Source: Aalborgiella sp031390045
Lineage (GTDB): Bacteria > Pseudomonadota > Gammaproteobacteria > Burkholderiales > Burkholderiaceae_C
Direction of reading: 5' to 3'
NCBI GenBank assembly: GCA_031390045.1
Contig: JANMTB010000145.1
Coordinates: 1 to 44,197 of the forward strand
DNA: 44,197 nt
The position numbers were made by a program, and so were the translations under genes. The notes beneath the pieces are model-generated. The model was not told where the DNA came from and did not search any database. It saw only the letters and a program-made list of their open reading frames with translations. Below, piece by piece: positions 23,290 to 31,074 of the stretch. Each line of letters starts with the position of its first letter. The first letter of the stretch is position 1.

Positions 23290-24230
23290 GTACAAATACG
23301 CCAATAAGCACCAAAGCTATCAAACATTACCTGCAATTCAGCGACTTGACGGCGGCTGAGTACGCGTACATTTTTGAGCGTGCAGCGCTGATCAAGAAAA
23401 AATTCAAAGCTTACGAAAAGCACCAGCCCCTAGCTGATCGTACTCTGGCTATGATATTTGAAAAAGCCTCGACCCGCACCCGTGTGAGCTTTGAAGCAGG
23501 CATGTACCAACTGGGCGGCTCAGTAGTGCATTTGACAACCGATGGCAGCCAACTGGGTCGTGCCGAGCCGATTGAGGACAGCGCCAAAGTGATCAGCCGC
23601 ATGGTTGATTTGGTGATGATTCGCACTTTTGAGCAAACCAAAATTGATAGCTTTGCAGCGCATTCACGCGTTCCCGTGATCAACGGCTTGACCAACGAAT
23701 TTCATCCCTGCCAAATCTTGGCTGATATTTTTACTTACATTGAACACCGTGGCTCAATTTTAGGTAAAACTGTAGCCTGGGTGGGCGATGGCAACAACAT
23801 GGCCAACACATGGCTACAAGCTAGCGAGATTTTAGGCTTCAAAGTTCACATCAGCACCCCAAGTGGTTACGGAGTAGACCAAGACATTGCAGGACTGCGC
23901 TCGACAGACAGCTATAAAGTTTTCAAAGACCCGATGCAAGCGTGTGAAGGGGCAGATTTGGTCACCACTGACGTATGGACCAGCATGGGCTTTGAGGCTG
24001 AAAACGAAGCGCGTAAAAAAGCCTTTGCTGATTGGTGTGTAGATACTGACATGATGCGCGCCGCTAAACCTGAAGCCCTGTTCATGCACTGCCTGCCAGC
24101 GCACCGTGGCGAAGAAGTGGAAGCTGAAGTCATTGACGGTCCACAATCTGTGGTTTGGGAGGAAGCTGAGAACCGTCTTCATGCACAAAAAGCATTGATG
24201 GAATACTTGTTGTTAGGTAAGATGACCTAA
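23286..24230 (+). CDS. argF: Ornithine carbamoyltransferase
   Basis: Makes citrulline from ornithine and carbamoyl phosphate. 314 aa. Carbamoyl-phosphate loop FEKASTRTRVSFEAGMYQLG, the HPCQILADIFT motif, and the ornithine-loop HCLPAHRGEEV with the catalytic Cys. VTTDVWTSMGFEAE lies between them. ATG overlaps the argD stop by 4 bp. The start of the coding sequence contains AAATACGCC, but this is too short to call a repeat copy. Confidence 0.96.
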   Translation: MSTNTPISTKAIKHYLQFSDLTAAEYAYIFERAALIKKKFKAYEKHQPLADRTLAMIFEKASTRTRVSFEAGMYQLGGSVVHLTTDGSQLGRAEPIEDSAKVISRMVDLVMIRTFEQTKIDSFAAHSRVPVINGLTNEFHPCQILADIFTYIEHRGSILGKTVAWVGDGNNMANTWLQASEILGFKVHISTPSGYGVDQDIAGLRSTDSYKVFKDPMQACEGADLVTTDVWTSMGFEAENEARKKAFADWCVDTDMMRAAKPEALFMHCLPAHRGEEVEAEVIDGPQSVVWEEAENRLHAQKALMEYLLLGKMT

Positions 24231-24256
24231 TTTTTTCCTTTTGAAAGATTTGCACC

Positions 24257-25300
24257 ATGTCAACGATTAACACCCCAGTTAACCACCAAATCCGCCTAGC
24301 TGCACGTCCCGTGGGCTTGCCCACCCGTGAAGGCTGGAGCTTCACACAGGAAGCCATCGCCGAGCCACAAGACGGCGGCGTGGTAGTTAAAACTTTATCG
24401 CTGTCACTCGATCCCGCCATGCGCGGTTGGATGAACGAAGGTAAAAGTTACATTCCACCTGTCGGCATTGGTGAAGTCATGCGAGCTGGTGGTGTGGGTC
24501 GCGTCATCGCTTCAAAAAATAAAGACTTTGCAGTGGGCGATTATGTCAACGCTGGCTTGGGCGTACAAGAATATTTGCAAGTACCAGCAGATCAAATCAA
24601 ACGAAGTGGTATTGTCAAAATCGACTTAGACGTCGGTACTGTTAACCAATGGCTCAATGTTCTGGGCATGCCTGGCATGACCGGTTATTTTGGCTTGATG
24701 GACGTGGGGCAACCCAAAGCGGGTGAAACTGTTGTTGTATCTGGCGCAGCGGGTGCGGTAGGCCAAACCGTCGGTCAAATGGCCAAAATCAAGGGCTGCC
24801 GAGTTGTCGGCATTGCAGGCGGCAAAGCGAAATGCGACTGGGTGGTGAATGAGCTTGGTTTTGATGCTTGCATCGACTACAAATCAGGACCAAGCGCAGT
24901 CAAAGACGGTCTCAAAGAACACTGCCCCAAAGGCGTCGACATTTATTTTGACAATGTCGGAGGCGAAATTCTGGACACCGTGCTAACTCGCATCAACATG
25001 AAAGCACGCATCATCATCTGCGGCGCGATAAGCCAGTACAACAACACAACGGCTATTCAAGGGCCAAAAAACTACCTCAGCCTGCTGGTCAACCGCGCCC
25101 GTATGGAAGGCATTGTGGTGTTTGACTATGCGCCACGCTACCACTTGGCAATTGCTGAAATGGCAGGCTATTTAAAAGATGGCCGCATGAAGAGCAAAGA
25201 AGATGTGGTCGTTGGGTTGGACACCTTCCCAGAGACTTTAATCAACCTTTTTAATGGCAGTAACTTTGGTAAATTGGTGCTGCAAGTAGCGAAAGAGTAG
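24257..25300 (+). CDS. NADP-dependent oxidoreductase of the MDR family (CurA-like)
   Basis: 347 aa zinc-independent medium-chain reductase. N-terminal IRLAARPVGLPTREGWSFT and LSLDPAMRGWMNE are typical of the prostaglandin/leukotriene reductase and curcumin-reductase group. The nucleotide fold has VVVSGAAGAVGQTVGQMAKI and VVGIAGGKAKCDWV, the basic residue after the second strand favouring NADPH. VDIYFDNVGGEILD is also conserved. No zinc ligands. It follows argF by 26 bp, possibly read through, but its function (enone reduction) is unrelated to arginine synthesis. Confidence 0.88.
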   Translation: MSTINTPVNHQIRLAARPVGLPTREGWSFTQEAIAEPQDGGVVVKTLSLSLDPAMRGWMNEGKSYIPPVGIGEVMRAGGVGRVIASKNKDFAVGDYVNAGLGVQEYLQVPADQIKRSGIVKIDLDVGTVNQWLNVLGMPGMTGYFGLMDVGQPKAGETVVVSGAAGAVGQTVGQMAKIKGCRVVGIAGGKAKCDWVVNELGFDACIDYKSGPSAVKDGLKEHCPKGVDIYFDNVGGEILDTVLTRINMKARIIICGAISQYNNTTAIQGPKNYLSLLVNRARMEGIVVFDYAPRYHLAIAEMAGYLKDGRMKSKEDVVVGLDTFPETLINLFNGSNFGKLVLQVAKE

Positions 25301-25306
25301 TTTTTA

Positions 25307-25361
25307 TTAAGCTATATTTATGATAGCTACTTAATCAATAAGTACACCGGCTAGATCCATA
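25307..25361 (+). repeat. Dispersed hairpin repeat, copy 8
   Basis: Sits between the convergent oxidoreductase and serine hydrolase genes, filling the 72-bp gap. Reads TTAAGCTATATTTATGATAG, CTACTTAATCAATAAGTACA and CCGGCTAGATCCAT. Placed where a bidirectional terminator would be expected; its hairpin has only a weak AT stem. Confidence 0.82.
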
Positions 25362-25372
25362 ACCACCTAATT

Positions 25373-26530
25373 TTAAGGCTCTAGTGCCGCGTAAACCAAG
25401 TTTCTGAACAGCGGACGATAATAATCGCGCTGATTTGGCGCTTGAATCAACATCATCGCAAACATATCAAGTTTTGGATCGACAAAAAACGTCGTTCCCG
25501 CAATGCCGCCCCAGTAATACACACCGGCTGATCCTGGCACGGTGCTGATGCCCGTTTCTTTGCGCACGGCAAAACCCAATCCGAATCCATGACCAGGCGG
25601 CAACAAGGTGATTGAACTTGCAGGGCTGATGGGTAAATTACCCAAATGGTCTGCGGTCATGTAGTCGACGGTATGGCTGCTCAGCAAACGAACACCGTCT
25701 AACTCACCTTTGTTGAGCATGAACTGCAAAAACCGTGCGTAATCATGCGCCGTAGAAACCAAACCGCCACCGCCTGATTCAAACTTAGGTGGGTCTTGGA
25801 TATTGATCAGTTTCAGTTGTATGCCACCATCAGGGTCTTTGGCGAAAGGTTCTGCGATGCGGTGGTGTTTGTCTGAAGCGACGCTAAAGGCTGTTTCCAA
25901 CATTTTTAGCGGCTTAAAAATTTGCTCATTTAGAAAACGGCCCAATGTTTGCCCACTGACAACCTCAACCAAGGCACCCAAAACATCCGTCGCACGACTG
26001 TATTCCCATATGGAGCTTGGTTCATATTGCAATGGCTGTGCTGCTAGAAGTTTAGAAAATTCAGTATTGCTGGCATCACGAAATCCCATGCCAATTTTGG
26101 CAGCGCGGTAGGCTTTTTGCGCTGCCGAATTGCCTAAAAATTCATAAGTTAAACCGGCCGTATGACGCAACAGGTCTTGCACCGTAGCTGGCTTGACAGC
26201 GACGTAGCTCACCTGGCCGCCAACCTCAATAGTAAGCTGTTGTTTCGCATATTCCGGCAAATACTCGCCCACAGTGTCGCTCAGCAACAGCTTGCCCTGC
26301 TCCATCAGCATCATGATGGCGACAGAGACTATAGGCTTGGTCATCGAGTAAATGCGAAAGATCGAATCTAACGCCATTGTTGAACCGTCATTTGGATTTT
26401 GTTGACCCAAACTTTCAAACAACTCCACTTTGCCATGACGTGACAACATGACCACTGCACCGGGCAAGCGACCACTGTCGATTTCACGCTGCAGCGTGTT
26501 TAATAAACGCGCTTTTCGATCTTCATGCAT
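25373..26530 (-). CDS. Serine hydrolase of the beta-lactamase class C / EstB family
   Basis: 385 aa. Catalytic S-x-x-K in IYSMTKP at about residues 60-66 and a candidate Tyr motif YSRA near 178. The third box is not an obvious KTG but lies near the HGFGLGF region. PATVQDLLRHTAGLTYEF is highly typical of the class C-like esterase group. No signal peptide is evident, so an intracellular esterase is more likely than an antibiotic-degrading lactamase. AGGA precedes the ATG. It runs in the same direction as its left repeat-flanked gap and follows the MesD-like gene by 29 bp. Confidence 0.88.
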   Translation of the reverse strand: MHEDRKARLLNTLQREIDSGRLPGAVVMLSRHGKVELFESLGQQNPNDGSTMALDSIFRIYSMTKPIVSVAIMMLMEQGKLLLSDTVGEYLPEYAKQQLTIEVGGQVSYVAVKPATVQDLLRHTAGLTYEFLGNSAAQKAYRAAKIGMGFRDASNTEFSKLLAAQPLQYEPSSIWEYSRATDVLGALVEVVSGQTLGRFLNEQIFKPLKMLETAFSVASDKHHRIAEPFAKDPDGGIQLKLINIQDPPKFESGGGGLVSTAHDYARFLQFMLNKGELDGVRLLSSHTVDYMTADHLGNLPISPASSITLLPPGHGFGLGFAVRKETGISTVPGSAGVYYWGGIAGTTFFVDPKLDMFAMMLIQAPNQRDYYRPLFRNLVYAALEP

Positions 26531-26559
26531 AAAATAATCCTAATCTATAGAGCTCAAAC

Positions 26560-27579
26560 TCAAGCAAAACGTGTTCGCGCCAACGCAGCACCTTGAGCCA
26601 AAGCCTCAAGCTTTTTGATAGCCACTTCACGGCTCATGGGCGCTAAGCCGCAATTGGTGCAGGGGAACAACTTGTTTTTTGGCACAAACTGCAGGGCGCG
26701 GCCAATGGTGTCGGCAATTTGCTCTGGGGTTTCAATCTTGTCACTGGCAACGTCAATCACGCCGACCATCACGTCTTTGCCTTCTAGCAAAGCCATCAAA
26801 TGTGCGGGGACGTGCGACTGGTAGCTCTCTAAACTGACTTGTTTGATGCTGCTTTTAGCCAAAACGGGTAGTACCAATTCGTACTGGTTCCACTCATCAC
26901 CCAGCGTTTTCTTCCAATCGTCATTGGCTTTGATACCGTAGCCATAGCAAATGTGCACTGCCGTTGTACATGTCAAGCCAGCAGCGGCACGCTCGACGGC
27001 TGCGACACCCCAGTCTGCGGCGTCTTGCATGTAAACGTTAAACGCTGGCTCATCGAACTGAATGATGTCCACGCCTTGCGCTTGCAGTGCGCGTGCTTCT
27101 TGGTTCAACAAATCGGCAAACGCCATAGCCATGACCACACGGTCACCATAAAACTTGTCGGCAACCGTATCCACAATCGTCATTGGGCCAGGCAATGTGA
27201 ATTTGATTTTTTTCTTGGTGTGCGCACGCAAAATTCCAGCTTCAACTTCATGCACGCGCCCCTTGAGCTTGAGTGCGGACACTACTTGTGGCACTTGGGC
27301 GTCGTAGCGGTTGTTACGTATGCCCATGGTCACTTTGTGCTCGAAATCAATGCCTTCTACTTGCTCTAAAAAGCCGTGTACGAAGTGTTGGCGTGATTGC
27401 TCACCGTCGCCAATGATGTCCAGGCCCGCATCTTCTTGCGCTTTGATCCACAGCAGCGTGGCATCTATTTTGGCTTGAGCCAGTTCTGCACCTTCAGATT
27501 TCCACTGTGGCCAGAGTTTTTGTGTTTCAGACAACCAAGCGGGTTTTGGCAAGCTGCCAGCTATAACGGTTTCAAACAT
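26560..27579 (-). CDS. MesD-like core methionine synthase (MetE C-terminal type)
   Basis: 339 aa cobalamin-independent methionine synthase barrel without the N-terminal MetE domain. Putative zinc ligands: His209 and Cys211 in AVHICYGYGIK, Glu251 in VSLESYQSH and Cys310 in PCTNCGLAPMS. IIGDGEQSRQHFV and DIIQFDEPAFN are typical of the core-MetE group that I associate with MesD, described as a folate-independent methionine synthase depending on its partner MesX (DUF1852). No DUF1852 gene is in this window, so a partner would have to be elsewhere. AAAGGA precedes the ATG. It diverges from the glycine riboswitch. The methyl donor is not deducible from sequence. Confidence 0.8.
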   Translation of the reverse strand: MFETVIAGSLPKPAWLSETQKLWPQWKSEGAELAQAKIDATLLWIKAQEDAGLDIIGDGEQSRQHFVHGFLEQVEGIDFEHKVTMGIRNNRYDAQVPQVVSALKLKGRVHEVEAGILRAHTKKKIKFTLPGPMTIVDTVADKFYGDRVVMAMAFADLLNQEARALQAQGVDIIQFDEPAFNVYMQDAADWGVAAVERAAAGLTCTTAVHICYGYGIKANDDWKKTLGDEWNQYELVLPVLAKSSIKQVSLESYQSHVPAHLMALLEGKDVMVGVIDVASDKIETPEQIADTIGRALQFVPKNKLFPCTNCGLAPMSREVAIKKLEALAQGAALARTRFA

Positions 27580-27633
27580 ATTCAGTCCTTTAATTTATTA
27601 TTTCAACGTCTAAATTTATACTACAATTGATTT

Positions 27634-27876
27634 TGCAGGAGAGAGCATAGTCTAACTATGCCACCGAAGGCGCAAACTCCCATGAACGCTCAGGTATCCA
27701 TAAAATTGACCTACGTCAATTTTGGGTGATGTACTGCACCTTTTTAAAAGCCGTCTGGAGAGCCAAGTAGCGTCATCACTGATCAGTGTTAACGCATGAC
27801 TTGCACCGAAGGAGCAAACAGAATGCGAACTAGCTCTCTGTGAATCTCTCAGGTACCAAGGACAGGGGGAGCGGCG
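27634..27876 (+). ncRNA. Tandem glycine riboswitch
   Basis: Two consecutive gcvT-type aptamers. Aptamer 1, about 27634-27737: GCAGGAGAGAGC, GCCACCGAAGGCGCAA, GAACGCTCAGGTAT, a P3 extension hairpin AAAATTGACC-TAC-GTCAATTTT, closing with GTACTGC. Linker of T and A. Aptamer 2, about 27750-27876: GCCGTCTGGAGAG, GCACCGAAGGAGCAA, GAATCTCTCAGGTACCAAGG, ACAGGGGGAGCGGC. These are the conserved glycine-binding and dimer-interface blocks. A TATACT -10-like box lies at 27617-27622. The gene it controls starts about 100 bp further on (dadA-like). A T-rich run (27892-27901) follows, but I see no convincing terminator hairpin, so the mode of control is open. Confidence 0.93.
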
Positions 27877-27910
27877 CAGCAGCATGCGTACGTTTGTTTT
27901 TTCCTATAGT

Positions 27911-27966
27911 TTTTTGCTATTATTTTTATAGCTACTTAGGCAATTAAATCGCCGGCTGCATCCATA
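27911..27966 (+). repeat. Dispersed hairpin repeat, copy 9 (riboswitch expression platform)
   Basis: Lies between the glycine riboswitch and the dadA-like start codon. Reads TTTTTGCTATTATTTTTATA, GCTACTTAGGCAATTAAATC and GCCGGCTGCATCCAT. It ends 12 bp before the ATG, so it is transcribed as part of the leader. The intervening ribosome binding site AAAAGG is outside the repeat. Confidence 0.9.
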
Positions 27967-27978
27967 AAAAGGTAAAAA

Positions 27979-29244
27979 ATGCGTGTTTTAGTACTCGGTA
28001 GCGGTTTGCTTGGCGTCAGCTCTGCCTATTATCTTTCTCAGTTGGGTCATGAGGTCACCGTCATAGACCGGCAAGCTTCACCCGCTGCGGAAACCAGCTT
28101 TGCCAACGGCGGTCAAATATCAGTGAGCCATGCTGAGCCTTGGGCGAATCCGAGTGCACCGCTCAAAGTGTTGCAGTGGTTGGGCAAAGAAGATGCCCCT
28201 TTGTTATTTAGAATCCGCGCGGACATGCGCCAATGGCTGTGGGGGTTGCAGTTTTTGCGTGAATGCACCCCTGCGCGTACCCGTCATAACATTGAACAAA
28301 TTGTGCGATTGGGCACGTATAGCCGCGACATGTTGCAAGCGCTGCGACGCGACACGGGCTTGAGCTACGCCCAGCGGACACAGGGGATTTTGCATTTTTA
28401 TACGACGCAAAAAGAATTTGACGGTGCATTGAAACCCGCTGAACTCATGCGTTCTTTGGGTTGTGAGCGGCAAGTCATCTCTGCAGACGAGGCAGTTCGC
28501 CTTGAGCCTGCCCTGCAACACATTCGCCCCCAGTTAGCCGGTGCAACCTATACTGCGGAAGACGAATCTGGCGATGCTAATTTATTTGCGCGTGAACTGG
28601 TGAAGTTGTGCCAAAACGCTGGCGTCAAGTTTTTGATGAGCCACACAGTTACCGCGCTGCGTGAAGCAGGCGGCGCGATTGACCATGTCGAAGCGACTGA
28701 CAGCGAAGGTCGGTTTCAACGCGTTCGCGCTGATGCCTATGTGATGGCGATGGGCTCTATGAGCCCCATTTATGCCGCACCGTTGGGCATCAACCTACCC
28801 ATTTACCCGGCCAAAGGCTACTCAGTCACCATGCCAGTCGTCGATGCTGCCAAAGCCTATCAAGTGTCTTTGACTGACGATGAGTACAAATTGGTTTTTT
28901 CGCGCTATACCACGCCTGCGGGCGACAGAATACGCATCGCGGGAACGGCGGAACTCAATGGCTATGACAGGTATTTGAACCGCGTACGCTGTGAGGCGAT
29001 TGTCAAACGCGTGGAACAACTCTTCCCAGGTGTGGGCGATGCAGATCAAGCGCAATTTTGGACAGGTTTACGACCAGCCACGCCTTCAAATGTACCGTTG
29101 ATCGGCAAAACAAAACTCAGTAATTTTTACCTCAACACGGGGCACGGCACGTTGGGTTGGACGCATGCTTGCGGTTCGGGCAAATCGATAGCCCGCATCA
29201 TCAGCGGCTTAGCGCCTGAGGTAGATTTTGCTTTTCAGAGTTAA
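27979..29244 (+). CDS. dadA: D-amino acid dehydrogenase small subunit-like FAD oxidoreductase
   Basis: 421 aa flavoprotein of the DadA/glycine oxidase superfamily. The N-terminal dinucleotide fold reads VLVLGSGLLGVSSAYYLSQL; TSFANGGQISVSHAEPWANP is the DadA signature; FWTGLRPATPSNVPLIGKT and LNTGHGTLGWTHACGSGK complete the C-terminal FAD site. Family members oxidise D-alanine and other D-amino acids to keto acids with electrons going to the respiratory chain. A tandem glycine riboswitch upstream suggests the natural signal is glycine, so glycine or a related amino acid may be a physiological substrate (inference). The stop overlaps the convergent acyl-CoA ligase stop by 4 bp. Confidence 0.92.
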   Translation: MRVLVLGSGLLGVSSAYYLSQLGHEVTVIDRQASPAAETSFANGGQISVSHAEPWANPSAPLKVLQWLGKEDAPLLFRIRADMRQWLWGLQFLRECTPARTRHNIEQIVRLGTYSRDMLQALRRDTGLSYAQRTQGILHFYTTQKEFDGALKPAELMRSLGCERQVISADEAVRLEPALQHIRPQLAGATYTAEDESGDANLFARELVKLCQNAGVKFLMSHTVTALREAGGAIDHVEATDSEGRFQRVRADAYVMAMGSMSPIYAAPLGINLPIYPAKGYSVTMPVVDAAKAYQVSLTDDEYKLVFSRYTTPAGDRIRIAGTAELNGYDRYLNRVRCEAIVKRVEQLFPGVGDADQAQFWTGLRPATPSNVPLIGKTKLSNFYLNTGHGTLGWTHACGSGKSIARIISGLAPEVDFAFQS

Positions 29245-30941
29245 GTAACCTTTTCGGCATCCTGCAACAGCCGCCACATCACTTTGCCACTGCCGCTTTT
29301 AGGCAATGCATCGACGAATTGAACCGTGCGCGGCATTTTATACACGGCCATGTTGCCTCTGCACCAGTCGATGATTTCTTGTTCGGTCGTTGTTTTATGT
29401 GTGCCACGTAAAACGACGACTGCCTTGACGGATTCACCGCGATAGGTATCTTGCGTGCTAATGATGCAAGCCTCTTGAATGGCAGGGTGGCGGAACATCA
29501 AAGCTTCTACCTCTGCCGGCCAGACTTTGAAGCCGCTAGCGTTGATCATGCGTTTGAGTCTATCGGTGATGAAGAAATAGCCATCTTCGTCGATACGACC
29601 CAAATCGCCAGAGCGGAAAAAGCTTTTACCGTCTTTGTCAATAAAAGCGGCTTTTGTTGCATCTGGCCGTTTCCAGTAGCCTGAAAATATTTGTGGGCCA
29701 TGCATGATGATTTCGCCCGCCTCGCCCTGCGGCATTTCAGCCAGCGTGTCTGGGTCGATGACACGTGCATCTACCCCGATGATGGGAATGCCCAAACATT
29801 GCTGTTTAGGCGCATCGGGCGGATTGGTGTGTGAGGGTGCGGCGGTTTCTGTCAAACCATAGCCTTCCACATAGCGCAAGCCAAATTGGTCGAACAAGCG
29901 CTGCGCAACGGCTTGTGGCATGGCTGCGCCGCCGCCGCCAATGTTGACCAAACTGGTCAAATCAAACTTCTCAAAATTGGGGCTACCCATCAAATCAATC
30001 ACCATGGTGGGGATGTTTGTCCAATGCGTCACTTGGTAGCGAGAAATCAATCGTCCAGCTAAATCTCTGTCCCAGCGCGGCATCAGCACCATGGTCGCGC
30101 CGCTGTAAATGCTGCTGTGCATCACGCTGACCATGCCCGTGATGTGAAACATTGGCACAACGACCAAGCCTACGGTTTCTGCCGAACCGTTGCCCCACAA
30201 ATTGCTAGCAACCGCGTTGTGCATGATGCTGGCTTGCGTGTGCATGCAGCCTTTGGGTAAGCCTGTCGTGCCGCTGGTGTAGGGCAAGATGGCTAAGTCT
30301 GCGGGTTTGACAGTCAACTCGGGAGGTTTGTCTTGGCACTGAACAGCTACATTCCAGTCATGCATAGCGCCACCGTTCAATGCGGGCAAGGCATGCTTGG
30401 TTAGCAACCAATCGCGCCAAGCGGCTGGCGGAGCGTTTTCACCTTCGACTTGTCCATGAAATGGCACATCAAAAACATCGGTAAATTGCGTCACGATGAG
30501 GTGATTTAAGCGCAGGCTGGGCTCTAAAGCATCGCTTGCAGACGCTAACTCCGCAGCCAAGTCACCCGTTGTGATGGCAACTTTGGCATCAGGGTCGGTG
30601 ATGTAGTGCTTGAGCTCCTCAGCGCGGTTCATCGGATTCACAGGAACGACGACAGCATTGGCTCGCAATATCGCCCAATGCGCAATGATGAGTTGTGGGC
30701 AGTTTTGCATGTTCAGCACAACTCTGTCGCCTTTTTTGACACCTAGCCGGCATAAATAGGCTGCTAATTGCTCTGCTTTTTGTAGCAATTTGGCATAGGT
30801 AATCACACTGCCGAAAAATACCAAGGCAGCCTTGTCTGGGTAGCGCTTAGCGCTGATCGCCAAGTTGTCCCACAGGGGTGTTTGCGGCGGCGTGATGCTG
30901 CGTGGTACGCGTTTTGGCCAAAATTTATTTTTTGTCAGCAT
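29241..30941 (-). CDS. AMP-forming acyl-CoA ligase (FadD-like)
   Basis: 566 aa adenylate-forming enzyme that activates a carboxylic acid to its CoA thioester. ATP loop LPYTSGTTGLPKGCMHTQAS, the VEGYGLTETAAPSHTNP motif, SGDLGRIDEDGYFFITDRLKR, and the C-terminal catalytic lysine region PKSGSGKVMWR. Length and motifs fit medium/long-chain fatty acid ligases. No membrane segment. It converges on the dadA-like gene with overlapping stops and is divergent from the Na/Pi cotransporter gene. Chain-length preference unknown. Confidence 0.92.
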   Translation of the reverse strand: MLTKNKFWPKRVPRSITPPQTPLWDNLAISAKRYPDKAALVFFGSVITYAKLLQKAEQLAAYLCRLGVKKGDRVVLNMQNCPQLIIAHWAILRANAVVVPVNPMNRAEELKHYITDPDAKVAITTGDLAAELASASDALEPSLRLNHLIVTQFTDVFDVPFHGQVEGENAPPAAWRDWLLTKHALPALNGGAMHDWNVAVQCQDKPPELTVKPADLAILPYTSGTTGLPKGCMHTQASIMHNAVASNLWGNGSAETVGLVVVPMFHITGMVSVMHSSIYSGATMVLMPRWDRDLAGRLISRYQVTHWTNIPTMVIDLMGSPNFEKFDLTSLVNIGGGGAAMPQAVAQRLFDQFGLRYVEGYGLTETAAPSHTNPPDAPKQQCLGIPIIGVDARVIDPDTLAEMPQGEAGEIIMHGPQIFSGYWKRPDATKAAFIDKDGKSFFRSGDLGRIDEDGYFFITDRLKRMINASGFKVWPAEVEALMFRHPAIQEACIISTQDTYRGESVKAVVVLRGTHKTTTEQEIIDWCRGNMAVYKMPRTVQFVDALPKSGSGKVMWRLLQDAEKVT

Positions 30942-31074
30942 ATCGTCTCCATAGTGCTTTTTGTTCGTAACAGCATAAACGCAATAAAGTCTAGATCCAT
31001 CACAAAAACTTAATATTTTTCAATATGTCGTCACTTCAGCGACCCGTTATGATGATGACTAGGTTTGGAGTTAG

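Noticed and set aside
23286..23330. AAATACGCC plus GCTAT at the start of argF resembling the repeat
   Set aside because: Match is limited to 9 bases with no hairpin arm or AGGC core.
27652..27885. Open frame of 77 codons on the minus strand
   Set aside because: It lies exactly across the tandem glycine riboswitch, whose conserved blocks explain the sequence; no ribosome binding site or family similarity.
30745..30797. Repeat-like stretch in the acyl-CoA ligase gene (CCTAGCCGGCATAAATA with TTGTAGCAATT)
   Set aside because: Only partial similarity to the dispersed repeat, and the encoded segment (LLQKAEQLAAYLCRLGVKKG) is ordinary for the ligase family, so coincidence or very old decay cannot be told apart.
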